Positions 38,980 through 46,724 of a DNA stretch of 64,000 nt are shown here, in pieces. The stretch lies in contig JADBWK010000024.1 of assembly GCA_020404895.1 (NCBI GenBank), positions 1 to 64,000 of the forward strand, written 5' to 3'. Made by a program: the position numbers and the translations under genes. Source of the stretch: Pseudanabaena sp. M085S1SP2A07QC (GTDB taxonomy: Bacteria > Cyanobacteriota > Cyanobacteriia > Pseudanabaenales > Pseudanabaenaceae). Under the pieces are notes generated by a model that was given only the letters and a program-made list of their open reading frames with translations, made no database searches and had not been told where the DNA came from. The number at the start of each line of letters is the position of its first letter. Positions within the stretch are counted from its first letter, which is position 1.

Positions 38980-39284
38980 TAGGTAGCACTTGCCGCATTA
39001 ATAGCCATTGCATCCGAGATATAACAAACTCCGCCAAACTTTTTGGTAACTGGCTTCAGCTTTTCAACCAAAGTCTTAGTTTTGTCTTCTAAAAAGAAAG
39101 CAATCACATAGTCATTTTCCAACATACTCATATCTAGATCACCCGAATTTGTACCACTGACTCCCTTACCAACGACATTACGAATCACGGTGTAGTTTAA
39201 AACCCCAACTTTTTCTAAAACCTTGATAATTTTGTATGACTCAACAGAATCAGATACGATTTCGATTCTTTTAACAGCTTGCAT
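38979..39284 (-). CDS. sbtB: PII-like regulator SbtB
   Basis: 101-residue PII-like protein: 'VKRIEIVSDSVESYKIIKVL', 'GVLNYTVIRNVVGKG' leading into the T-loop (VSGTNSGDLDMS), and 'FFLEDKTKTLVEKLKPV'. SbtB binds adenine nucleotides including cAMP and gates the bicarbonate transporter SbtA. It lies directly downstream of sbtA on the same strand, the normal arrangement. Confidence 0.93.
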   Translation of the reverse strand: MQAVKRIEIVSDSVESYKIIKVLEKVGVLNYTVIRNVVGKGVSGTNSGDLDMSMLENDYVIAFFLEDKTKTLVEKLKPVTKKFGGVCYISDAMAINAASAT

Positions 39285-39288
39285 AATT

Positions 39289-39330
39289 TTATTTCTACTA
39301 AATTTCTACTAAATTTCTACTAAATTTTTG
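39289..39330. repeat. Short tandem repeat upstream of sbtB
   Basis: Three copies of an 11-bp unit close to AAATTTCTACT followed by a degenerate fourth, in the 117-bp spacer between sbtA and sbtB. Probably slippage; no function seen. Confidence 0.7.
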
Positions 39331-39401
39331 CTAATTTTTTTCGCCAAATTTTTTGACCGATAATCAACAGAATTGGCGACAGGTTGAGCCGCCAATATCG
39401 C

Positions 39402-40394
39402 CTAAGTTGTTGCCCAAAACATATTAATCACATACATGTACAAAGGAATCCCCACAATGATATTGAAGGGAAAGGTGACTGCTAGAGCCGTTGAAACATA
39501 GAGGCTAGGATTGGCTTCTGGCACTGTGAGACGCATCGCAGCAGGTACAGCGATATATGAGGCACTGGCGCATAGCACTGCAAACAATAGTGCATCTCCC
39601 TGCGACATGGAAATTAACTTAGCGATCGCAATGCCAACACCAGAGTTCAAGATCGGCATCAAAACAGCAAAAGCAATTAAGAAAAAGCCTGTTTTTTGCA
39701 AATCCTTAATGCGTTTCGCCGCAACTAAACCCATATCCATCAAGAAGAAGGTCAACACACCGTAAAACATGTCTTGAGTAAAAGGTGACAGCACATGCCA
39801 GCCTCTTTCGCCAGTCAAACAGCCAATGAGTAAACTACCGACGAGCAAAAATACTGAGCTATTAAGAAAAGCTTCACGTAGCACCTCTGACCATGCAAAT
39901 TTGCTAGTTTCACCTTTTTTGGCTTTTTCTTCTGCCGTAAATAGGCTTACGAGAATGAGTCCGACAATGATGGCGGGAGACTCCATCAGTGCTAAAGCTG
40001 CCACCATATAGCCATCAAAGGAAATACCTAACTGCCCCAAAAATGAACTTGCCGTAATAAAGGTAACGGCACTGATCGAGCCATAGGTTGCCGCGATCGC
40101 CGCCGCATTGTAAGAATCAAGTTTGATCTTGAGAATAAAAAATGAATAGACAGGTACGATGCAAGCCATTAGGATTGCTGCTGCCATCGTCAAAATCACT
40201 TCTTGGTTGATACCGCTTTTAACTAGCTCAACACCGCCCTTAAAGCCGATCGCCAACAGTAAATATAGTGAAAATAATTTCGGAATTGGCGGCGGGATTT
40301 CTAAATCTGATTTAATCAACACCGCTAACATGCCCAGAAAAAAGAACAGGATTGGCGGGTTGAGAATATTAGAAACAATTAGGTCTAAATCCAT
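39402..40394 (-). CDS. sbtA: Sodium-dependent bicarbonate transporter SbtA
   Basis: 330 residues with about ten membrane helices. It has family motifs 'FFFLGMLAVLIKSDLEIP', 'ALMESPAIIVGL' and 'LCASASYIAVPAAMRL' (the duplicated SPAI / SASYIAVPAA substrate and sodium sites). SbtA is a high-affinity Na+/HCO3- symporter for carbon concentration. It is shorter than the about 370-residue Synechocystis protein, chiefly in the cytoplasmic loop between the two halves (here 'TAEEKAKKGETSKF'). It is co-directional with sbtB, 117 bp upstream. Confidence 0.93.
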   Translation of the reverse strand: MDLDLIVSNILNPPILFFFLGMLAVLIKSDLEIPPPIPKLFSLYLLLAIGFKGGVELVKSGINQEVILTMAAAILMACIVPVYSFFILKIKLDSYNAAAIAATYGSISAVTFITASSFLGQLGISFDGYMVAALALMESPAIIVGLILVSLFTAEEKAKKGETSKFAWSEVLREAFLNSSVFLLVGSLLIGCLTGERGWHVLSPFTQDMFYGVLTFFLMDMGLVAAKRIKDLQKTGFFLIAFAVLMPILNSGVGIAIAKLISMSQGDALLFAVLCASASYIAVPAAMRLTVPEANPSLYVSTALAVTFPFNIIVGIPLYMYVINMFWATT

Positions 40395-40548
40395 TTGGAC
40401 AGATCCATTAAAAATAAAAGGATTTTCTTAAAACAATTCGTACATCATGTCAGTCTACAGAATTGTATGGCGATCGCTATCGGAAATGCGTTATGAGAAA
40501 CACACCTTGAATCCGAAAGACTGAAGACAGACTGCAATTCTCATTAAC

Positions 40549-40647
40549 AAAATTATTTTTTTGAAAGCCTCTAATGTGATGTGGGCTTTCAAAAAACAAT
40601 TTTGGTGTTTCCATCGCCAAAGGCGATGGAAACACCAAAATTGTTTT
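40549..40647. repeat. Two hairpins sharing a middle arm, inside outer arms
   Basis: Hairpin 1 (40549-40603, about 20 bp, tip TTTTGAAAGCC / GGCTTTCAAAA, one mismatch and one bulge) and hairpin 2 (40593-40647, 26 bp perfect, loop AAA) share 40593-40603. Outside both, GCAATTCT-x-ATTA near 40534 pairs with TAAT-x-AGAATTGC ending near 40662. Same layout as 36943-37039. Confidence 0.85.
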
Positions 40648-40659
40648 CATAATTAGAAT

Positions 40660-40693
40660 TGCTGAAAAGCATTGCTTAGCAACGCTTTTAGCA
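40660..40693. repeat. Diverged TTTTGAAAGC-family hairpin
   Basis: TGCTGAAAAGCATTGC pairs with GCAACGCTTTTAGCA around TTA, with one bulge and one mismatch. Confidence 0.7.
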
Positions 40694-40746
40694 TTTCGGG
40701 TTTGATATCATAAAGAAAAGTATTTGTTTTGGGAGAATATTTGACA

Positions 40747-41445
40747 ATGACAGCGATCGCTCCTCCCCCCATCAAACAACAGGAAAACTTAGCAGATTCA
40801 CGATCCCAGCAACTCATCACTGATCAGTGGATTAGTGCAACATGGGACGAGTTTGTAAAGATTCTCGAAAATCCTCTGTATGCAGAATCTCGTTGCTATT
40901 ACGACACTAATCAAATTAAGCAAATGAGGATTGAAACTATGCCTGTGGGTTCAGAACATGCTGATGACAATACTCTGATCATCTTTGCGATTAGTTTATA
41001 CTGCACATTAAAAAATATTCCTGCGAGAGGTTTGACCAATTGCAGCTATGTCAAAACAGGATGTAAAGGCTGTCAGCCAGACATCTCGTACTACATTGGT
41101 AAAGTTTCAGCCCGCGCACCTCGCAGTAGTTCCATCGTCAGTCTCGATGAATCGCCTGCACCGAATTTGGTGATTGAAATATCTAGTTCCACGATCAATG
41201 ATGACTTAGGAAAGAAGCGCTTGCTGTATGAGCAGTTAGGTACTAGTGAATATTGGGTGATTGATGTCCAAGAGGTGAAAATTATCGCCTTAGAAATGTT
41301 GGAAAATGGTGGCAGTCGTCAAATTACCTCATCTAAATTATTAGGTGGACTAGCGATCGCTGATATCGAAGCTGCATTAAAACTCAGCCGTGAAAAATCT
41401 CAATCTGAAGTAGGGGCATGGCTATTACAGCACTTTGCACTCTAA
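40747..41445 (+). CDS. Uma2 family endonuclease-like protein
   Basis: 232 residues from the ATG at 40747, preceded by GGGAG. Uma2/DUF820 core: 'CQPDISYYIGK' and 'PNLVIEISSSTINDDLGKKRLLY', then 'GTSEYWVIDV'. The predicted nuclease residues (D, E-x-S/K pattern) are present. It shows little similarity to the copy at 32269 beyond the fold motifs. Function unknown. Confidence 0.85.
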   Translation: MTAIAPPPIKQQENLADSRSQQLITDQWISATWDEFVKILENPLYAESRCYYDTNQIKQMRIETMPVGSEHADDNTLIIFAISLYCTLKNIPARGLTNCSYVKTGCKGCQPDISYYIGKVSARAPRSSSIVSLDESPAPNLVIEISSSTINDDLGKKRLLYEQLGTSEYWVIDVQEVKIIALEMLENGGSRQITSSKLLGGLAIADIEAALKLSREKSQSEVGAWLLQHFAL

Positions 41446-41497
41446 AACCCGAAAAGAGAGTTGCGGCGCGAAACACCTCAACTCTCTTTTCGGGTTT
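41445..41497 (+). terminator. 19-bp hairpin after Uma2 gene
   Basis: AAACCCGAAAAGAGAGTTG pairs perfectly with its complement across 15 nt, overlapping the stop codon. The arm resembles AAAACCCAAAAGA at 5488. Confidence 0.8.
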
Positions 41498-41624
41498 ATA
41501 AAATTCGATGAGTATTTTAAATGAGGCGCTATACTATCTTTAGACATTAAACTGCATATTGTTTTTAGCAAACTATTTTCTAATTTAGTTGCTTACCTTC
41601 CTTTAAACATTCATAGTTGGAAAA

Positions 41625-42245
41625 ATGAGCGAACCAACTCCCTACGAAAAATTAGGAGTCAACGACGAAGCCTCCTTTGAAGAAGTGCGCGATGCACGCG
41701 ATCGCCTATTGCGCGAAAATGAGGGGGATGAGTCTCAACAAGAAATTATCGAGGTTGCTTACGATGCCATCCTCATGGATCGTCTACGCGCCCGAAAAGA
41801 AGGCAAGATCGCTGTCCCCGATCGCATTCGATATCCCGAACGGCTATCTGCGGCGATCCCCGCTTCTCTCCAGAATAATACACAGCATCGCGCCCCATCT
41901 TGGCTGTCGAGATTATGGGACAGCCCTAGCCAAAAAGATATTTATATTTCTCTAGGAATTTTTGCGGGACTTAGTGCAGTCAGCTTTTTCATACCCGCAG
42001 TCACGACTACATGGCTATCGTTTGGGTTGATTGCCAGTGTTATTTTGCTAACCCGCAAAGAAAATCGATTTGGACGTGCTTTGCTGATCTCCCTATCAGG
42101 AATTACTGTCGGAGTATTATTAGCAACTTTAACTAATCAAGTTTTAATAGTATCCCGTTTGGTAGGAGGTGGATTTTTTCCTAGTCCGATCCAGACAGTA
42201 ATTATTTTGTTGGTGATGTGGCTTCATGCTTGTTTCTTAAGATAA
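41625..42245 (+). CDS. CPP1-like (DUF3353) membrane protein
   Basis: 206 residues. An N-terminal J-like domain ('TPYEKLGVNDEASFEEVRDARDRLL', about 1-60, no HPD motif) is followed by a basic linker and three to four C-terminal membrane helices. This is the layout of cyanobacterial relatives of plant CPP1, a chaperone-like protein that stabilises protochlorophyllide oxidoreductase. The function in cyanobacteria is inferred from that similarity. Confidence 0.85.
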   Translation: MSEPTPYEKLGVNDEASFEEVRDARDRLLRENEGDESQQEIIEVAYDAILMDRLRARKEGKIAVPDRIRYPERLSAAIPASLQNNTQHRAPSWLSRLWDSPSQKDIYISLGIFAGLSAVSFFIPAVTTTWLSFGLIASVILLTRKENRFGRALLISLSGITVGVLLATLTNQVLIVSRLVGGGFFPSPIQTVIILLVMWLHACFLR

Positions 42246-42246
42246 A

Positions 42247-42366
42247 AGCGATTAGCTGTTAGTGATTAGCTGTTTAGAGTGCTTTGCAATCTTTGGTAAA
42301 CTCAAATATATTTTAAAAGCCTTGCAAAGCAGGGCTTTTAAAATATATTTGGACAAGCTAATCGCT
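42247..42366. repeat. Nested palindrome between CPP1-like gene and nadE
   Basis: Outer arms AGCGATTAGCT (42247-42257) and AGCTAATCGCT (42356-42366) enclose a hairpin at 42303-42351 with a 24-bp stem, one G-T wobble and loop AAA. The inner part TTTTAAAAGCCTTGC belongs to the TTTTGAAAGC family. Confidence 0.85.
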
Positions 42367-42413
42367 AAAAGCTAACGATCAGTCGCTAATAACTTCAAAA
42401 AGATAAAACACCT

Positions 42414-44114
42414 ATGTCACCTACATTTTTTGGGATCGCACAACTTAATCCCGTAATTGGTGACTTGCTCGGTAACTGCGATCGCATCTTAACTGCTGTC
42501 CAGAAATTAGCTAAGCAAGGGGTGCAGCTAGTACTGACACCTGAGCTGTCAATTTGTGGTTATCCACCTCGTGACTTATTGATGAATCATCAATTTGTGC
42601 GCGATATGGAAATTGCGATCTCTGAGCTTGCGAGTAAACTCCCCCCCGATATTGCTGTACTAGTGGGAACAGTATCAGTAAACCCTCAGGCTAATCAATC
42701 GGGAGGAAAACCCCTATTTAATAGTGCAGCCCTATTGCAAGATGGCAGGGTTCAGCAAGTTTTTCGTAAGCGGTTGTTGCCAACCTATGATGTATTTGAT
42801 GAAGATCGTTATTTTGCGGTGGGAAATGGGAGCAATGTTTTTACACTCAATCTGAAAGGGGGAGCCTCTCTAAATATAGGTGTAACCATTTGTGAAGATA
42901 TTTGGAATGACGAAAAATTTTGGGGAAAGCGTAACTATGCTGATGATCCTGTTGCTGAACTAGCTACGAATCATGAATTAGATTTGCTGCTCAATTTATC
43001 GGCTTCACCCTATGCGGTTGGTAAGCAGAAGTTACGCGAATCGATGCTAAGTCATAGTGCGATCATGCATAACTTGCCGTTGCTTTACGCCAATCAAGTT
43101 GGGGCAAATGACGATCTGATTTTTGATGGGCGGAGTATGGCATTTGATCGCCATGGCAAAATAATTACCCGTGGGAAGAGCTTTGAAGAGGACTTGCTGG
43201 TAATTAATCTAGATGAGGTAAGCCTTGATTCATCCAGATATGAAAGTGATGACGCAGAAATTTTTGCGGCTCTGGTGCTTGGTGTGCGTGACTACGTCCA
43301 GAAATGTCGATTTCGTCAGGTGGTGATTGGTTTGAGTGGCGGCATCGACTCGGCTCTAGTAGCCGCGATCGCAGCTGAGGCGATCGGGAAAGAAAATGTG
43401 CTGGGCGTGCTGATGCCTTCTCCCTACAGTTCTGCACATTCGATTACCGATGCGATCGCCTTAGCTCATAATTTAGGAATATCTACACAAACAATTCCGA
43501 TTCAGCCAATGATGGAAGCCTTTGACGCTAGTCTTGCTAACCTATTTGTGGGACAAACTAGTGATGTCACGGAAGAGAATTTACAGTCGAGGATTCGCGG
43601 TAGTTTGCTGATGGCAATATCTAACAAATTTGGTCATTTACTCCTTTCTACAGGTAACAAGTCAGAAATTTCAGTGGGTTACTGCACACTTTATGGTGAT
43701 ATGAATGGTGGGCTTGCTGCGATCGCTGATGTCCCTAAAACGAGAGTATTTTCTATCTGTAAATGGCTAAATCGTACTAGTTCTCTTTTGATGATTAAGC
43801 AAGAGAATAGCGAAGTAATTCCTGTGAATATTATCACCAAGCCGCCCAGCGCTGAGCTGAAACCCGATCAATTAGATCAAGATTCTCTTCCTCCCTATGA
43901 CATCCTTGATGATATTTTGCATAAGCTGATTAACCAACATCTCGCTGCTGCGGAAATTAGTGCCACAGGGCATGATCCAGCGATCGTCGATCGCGTAGTG
44001 CGCTTAGTCAAAATCGCAGAATTCAAACGCCGTCAAGCTGCCCCAGGGTTAAAAATAACTAATCGTGCTTTTGGCTCTGGCTGGAGAATGCCTATCGCCA
44101 GTAAAGTCACCTAA
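42414..44114 (+). CDS. nadE: Glutamine-dependent NAD+ synthetase
   Basis: 566 residues. The N-terminal nitrilase-type glutaminase has the E-K-C triad in 'TPELSICGYPPRDLL', 'FRKRLLPTYDVFDEDRYF' and 'GVTICEDIWND'. The C-terminal synthetase has the P-loop GLSGGIDSALVAAI and 'GNKSEISVGYCTLYGDMNGG'. It converts deamido-NAD to NAD using glutamine-derived ammonia. Full length. Confidence 0.96.
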   Translation: MSPTFFGIAQLNPVIGDLLGNCDRILTAVQKLAKQGVQLVLTPELSICGYPPRDLLMNHQFVRDMEIAISELASKLPPDIAVLVGTVSVNPQANQSGGKPLFNSAALLQDGRVQQVFRKRLLPTYDVFDEDRYFAVGNGSNVFTLNLKGGASLNIGVTICEDIWNDEKFWGKRNYADDPVAELATNHELDLLLNLSASPYAVGKQKLRESMLSHSAIMHNLPLLYANQVGANDDLIFDGRSMAFDRHGKIITRGKSFEEDLLVINLDEVSLDSSRYESDDAEIFAALVLGVRDYVQKCRFRQVVIGLSGGIDSALVAAIAAEAIGKENVLGVLMPSPYSSAHSITDAIALAHNLGISTQTIPIQPMMEAFDASLANLFVGQTSDVTEENLQSRIRGSLLMAISNKFGHLLLSTGNKSEISVGYCTLYGDMNGGLAAIADVPKTRVFSICKWLNRTSSLLMIKQENSEVIPVNIITKPPSAELKPDQLDQDSLPPYDILDDILHKLINQHLAAAEISATGHDPAIVDRVVRLVKIAEFKRRQAAPGLKITNRAFGSGWRMPIASKVT

Positions 44115-44460
44115 TTATAGACTTTTGAGCTTTTTTGAGCAGCACATCCTACGAACGTACTTCTCAAAAATTATTTTGGATTGATATTGGCTATCGATTT
44201 CCAAGAACTTGTTGACATCTCTATCTGTGGGAGTAAGAAGTCTCAGACAGGAATATTGAGAAAGATATACAATGTAAGGCTAATGTACCTAACGATTGAT
44301 TTGTATATTTATTCCTTCCAGCTCTTTGCGATTAAGCTCGAACCAGTAAATTTTTAGCAATGTTTCTTCGCAACACTGTTAAAAGTTTTATTGAGCTTTG
44401 TTTGATTGTAAACAGCTATAAGAAATGGGTTCTTACAGCAATTTGCGCTCAAACCCAAAT

Positions 44461-44511
44461 CAAGAAGTTTTTTGAAAGTGTTGCTTGGCAACACTTTCAA
44501 AAAACTTCTTG
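44461..44511. repeat. 24-bp perfect palindrome, TTTTGAAAGC family
   Basis: CAAGAAGTTTTTTGAAAG, then TGTTGC, forms the left arm; loop TTG; perfect complement on the right. Confidence 0.9.
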
Positions 44512-44574
44512 TGATTCGTTTGCTCGGTAATTTCTGTAATCTCTCAGCTTGTTTCTATAAAAGTATTTGTAAAG

Positions 44575-44615
44575 CAAATTACATCACTTTGCCTATGGCA
44601 AAGTGATGTAATTTG
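44575..44615. repeat. 19-bp perfect palindrome upstream of type III PKS
   Basis: CAAATTACATCACTTTGCC and complement around TAT, 26 bp before the PKS start codon. It could affect expression of the gene. Confidence 0.88.
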
Positions 44616-44641
44616 ATATTCGTTATATTAGGCTTAACTAA

Positions 44642-45757
44642 ATGTATACAGTTTTAGAAGCGATCGCAACTGCGAATCCACCTTATAAACTAACACAGGC
44701 CGAAGCTGCGGACTTTATGTTAAAGACAGAAAGTTTATCCGCTTCCATTAGAAAAAGAATTCCAGCAATTTATGCAAATTCAGGAATAGATTATCGTTTT
44801 AGCTGTATTTCAGACTATGGTGGCGATCTCCAAAATTTTGAATTATATCCTCATAATTGGGAACTCACGCCCACACCAACAACCTTTAGCCGCAATCAAA
44901 AATATGAAACCTATGCACCAAAAATTGCTCTGCAAGCAGCACAACAAGCGATCGCTGAAGCCGAAAATCTTAATGCTCAAGACATCACCCATTTAATCGT
45001 CGTCAGTTGTACTGGCTTTTCTGCCCCTGGCATTGATATTCACCTCATCAAGCATTTGGGACTTTCCTATACTGTTTCGCGTACAATGATTGGCTTTATG
45101 GGCTGCCATGCAGCTTTTAATGGACTCAGAACTGCTCATGCCATCTGTCAAAGCGATCGCCAAGCTAAAGTTCTCTTAGTCTGCGTTGAGCTATGTTCAT
45201 TGCATTTTCAAGTCGCTGACACCTTAGAGAATACAATTATCAATGCCATTTTTTCCGATGGAGCTGCTGCCGCTATTCTGACTTCGAGTCCATTTGCTCA
45301 GGCTGAAGGAAAGCTTGCTTATACCAATGGATATAGCTTGCTGATCGAAAACACTGAAGAACTAATGAATTGGACAATCGGTGATACTGGTTTTTTGATG
45401 GGCTTATCACCAAAGGTTCCTGAAGTAGTAGTATCGCATTTACCTGATTATTTACAAGCTTTCTTACAGCAACATCATCTCACTACACATGATCTAGACG
45501 TTTGGGCAATTCATCCAGGTGGAAGAAAGATTATTGAAAATATTCAATCTGCTTGTGAACTTAGCGATCGCATGGTGGCTGATTCTTTTGAGGTCTTGCG
45601 CCGTTATGGCAATATGAGTTCACCGACAATTCTATTTATTCTCAAACAGATTTTAGATAAGCATCAATCAGGAGCGTCTGCGCCCTTTCAAAATGGGATA
45701 GCCTTAGCCTTTGGTCCTGGGCTATCAATTGAAGGTTGTCTATTTCAAAAAGTCTAA
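44642..45757 (+). CDS. Type III polyketide synthase (chalcone/stilbene synthase family)
   Basis: 371 residues. Catalytic triad in place: Cys155 (GFMGCHAAFNGLR), His291 (WAIHPGGRKI) and Asn324 (RYGNMSS). The C-terminal 'GIALAFGPGLSIEGCLF' is the GFGPG-like loop, here AFGPG. Such enzymes extend an acyl-CoA with malonyl-CoA units and cyclise the product to pyrones, resorcinols or chalcone-like rings. A SAM methyltransferase lies downstream in the same direction, as in bacterial alkylpyrone loci where the product is methylated. The starter unit is unknown. Confidence 0.92.
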   Translation: MYTVLEAIATANPPYKLTQAEAADFMLKTESLSASIRKRIPAIYANSGIDYRFSCISDYGGDLQNFELYPHNWELTPTPTTFSRNQKYETYAPKIALQAAQQAIAEAENLNAQDITHLIVVSCTGFSAPGIDIHLIKHLGLSYTVSRTMIGFMGCHAAFNGLRTAHAICQSDRQAKVLLVCVELCSLHFQVADTLENTIINAIFSDGAAAAILTSSPFAQAEGKLAYTNGYSLLIENTEELMNWTIGDTGFLMGLSPKVPEVVVSHLPDYLQAFLQQHHLTTHDLDVWAIHPGGRKIIENIQSACELSDRMVADSFEVLRRYGNMSSPTILFILKQILDKHQSGASAPFQNGIALAFGPGLSIEGCLFQKV

Positions 45758-45800
45758 GAACATGTTTAAGAATTGCTGTCTACGTTCAAAAGCTCCAAGA

Positions 45801-45882
45801 GATCCCCCCAGCCCCCCTTATAAAGGGGGGAGAATATAAATTATAAATTCTTCCCCCTTTATAAGGGGGATTGAAGGGGATC
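45801..45882. repeat. GATCCCC palindromic element
   Basis: An 82-bp imperfect palindrome with C/G-rich arms (GATCCCCCCAGCC; CCCCCTTATAAAGGGGG inside), between the PKS and the methyltransferase. The ends GATCCCC and GGGGATC are complementary. It looks like a small non-coding mobile repeat of a type common in cyanobacteria. Confidence 0.75.
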
Positions 45883-45897
45883 TAGACAACTCTATAA

Positions 45898-46677
45898 ATG
45901 GGTTCTAATCATCAATTCACACAATTAGGAACATATATGCCTTCATTTCAAATCCGCACTAATCAAGATGAATTGATGGATGATTTCTCAATTCAGGATG
46001 AACGACTCACTGACGCATTGGAGCAACTACGTCCGATCAATCAACTATTGGGTGGATATGCGACGACGATGGAAGTTCTCGCGCCCTTTCTCAAAGCGCG
46101 ATCGCAATCAAATCAAACAACACGCATTCTCGATATTGGCACTGGCATCGGCGATTTCCCTGAGTACATCGTGCGTTGGGCGGCGGCTCAATCTCCTGCA
46201 ATTAATGTAGAGATCGTAGCGATCGATGCTAATCCTGTTACGGTGGATTATGCCCATGAAGCGTTAAAAAAGCGATTGCCAGCGGATCTACAAGCAAAAA
46301 TCAAAGTGGAAGTTGCGGATGCTTTAGCTCTGCCCTATGCGGATCAGGAGTTCGACGTTGCGATCGCCGCAATGTTTTTGCATCACTTTGCCCATGAGAA
46401 TGCCGTGCAAATTGTGCGATCGATGCAACGAATCTCGAAGCATGGGATTCTAATTAATGATTTACATCGTCATCCTTTTGCCTATTATGGAATCTATGCG
46501 CTGACAAGGCTATTGCCTGCTGTGCAAATGGTTCGCAATGATGCACCGCTTTCAGTTTTGCGCGGCTTTAAATCTTCTGAATTAAAAAGCATTGCTGAAT
46601 CCGCAGGATTGATTAATTTCTCGCTCAAATGGCGATACGCCTTTCGCTGGGTACTTAATACAATACAAACCTCCTGA
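45898..46677 (+). CDS. Class I SAM-dependent methyltransferase
   Basis: 259 residues. SAM-binding motif I 'ILDIGTGIGDFPEYIV', motif II acid in 'EIVAIDANP', and 'VADALALPYADQEFDVAIAAMFLHHF' (motif III/IV). The C-terminus resembles UbiE-like and polyketide O-methyltransferases. It follows the type III PKS by 140 bp, interrupted by a repeat element, and probably methylates its product. An alternative start is the ATG at 45937. Confidence 0.85.
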   Translation: MGSNHQFTQLGTYMPSFQIRTNQDELMDDFSIQDERLTDALEQLRPINQLLGGYATTMEVLAPFLKARSQSNQTTRILDIGTGIGDFPEYIVRWAAAQSPAINVEIVAIDANPVTVDYAHEALKKRLPADLQAKIKVEVADALALPYADQEFDVAIAAMFLHHFAHENAVQIVRSMQRISKHGILINDLHRHPFAYYGIYALTRLLPAVQMVRNDAPLSVLRGFKSSELKSIAESAGLINFSLKWRYAFRWVLNTIQTS

Positions 46678-46689
46678 GATTTGCGATAA

Positions 46690-46717
46690 AGGGGCGAGTA
46701 CAGGGAGCCTCGCCCCT
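46690..46717. terminator. Hairpin between convergent methyltransferase and PucC-like genes
   Basis: AGGGGCGAG pairs with CTCGCCCCT across 10 nt, between converging stops. Confidence 0.6.
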
Positions 46718-46724
46718 AACATTT

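Larger units (their letters stand above)
40395..40746. other. Divergent region sbtA / Uma2 with composite palindromes
   Basis: About 350 bp between divergent starts. It holds a nested set of palindromes (40534-40693, listed separately) that cannot be terminators of either gene. A GGGAG ribosome binding site precedes the Uma2 start. Confidence 0.5.
44115..44641. other. Intergenic region between nadE and the type III PKS
   Basis: About 530 bp. The first 340 bp show no ORF or motif that I can support, apart from a degraded hairpin near 44347-44388 (TTTTAGCAATGTT / AACACTGTTAAAA). The rest holds two clear palindromes, listed separately. The PKS promoter must lie here. Confidence 0.45.

Noticed and set aside
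39289-39330. AAATTTCTACT repeats considered as a CRISPR seed
   Set aside because: Units are 11 bp, contiguous and without spacers; there are no cas genes nearby.
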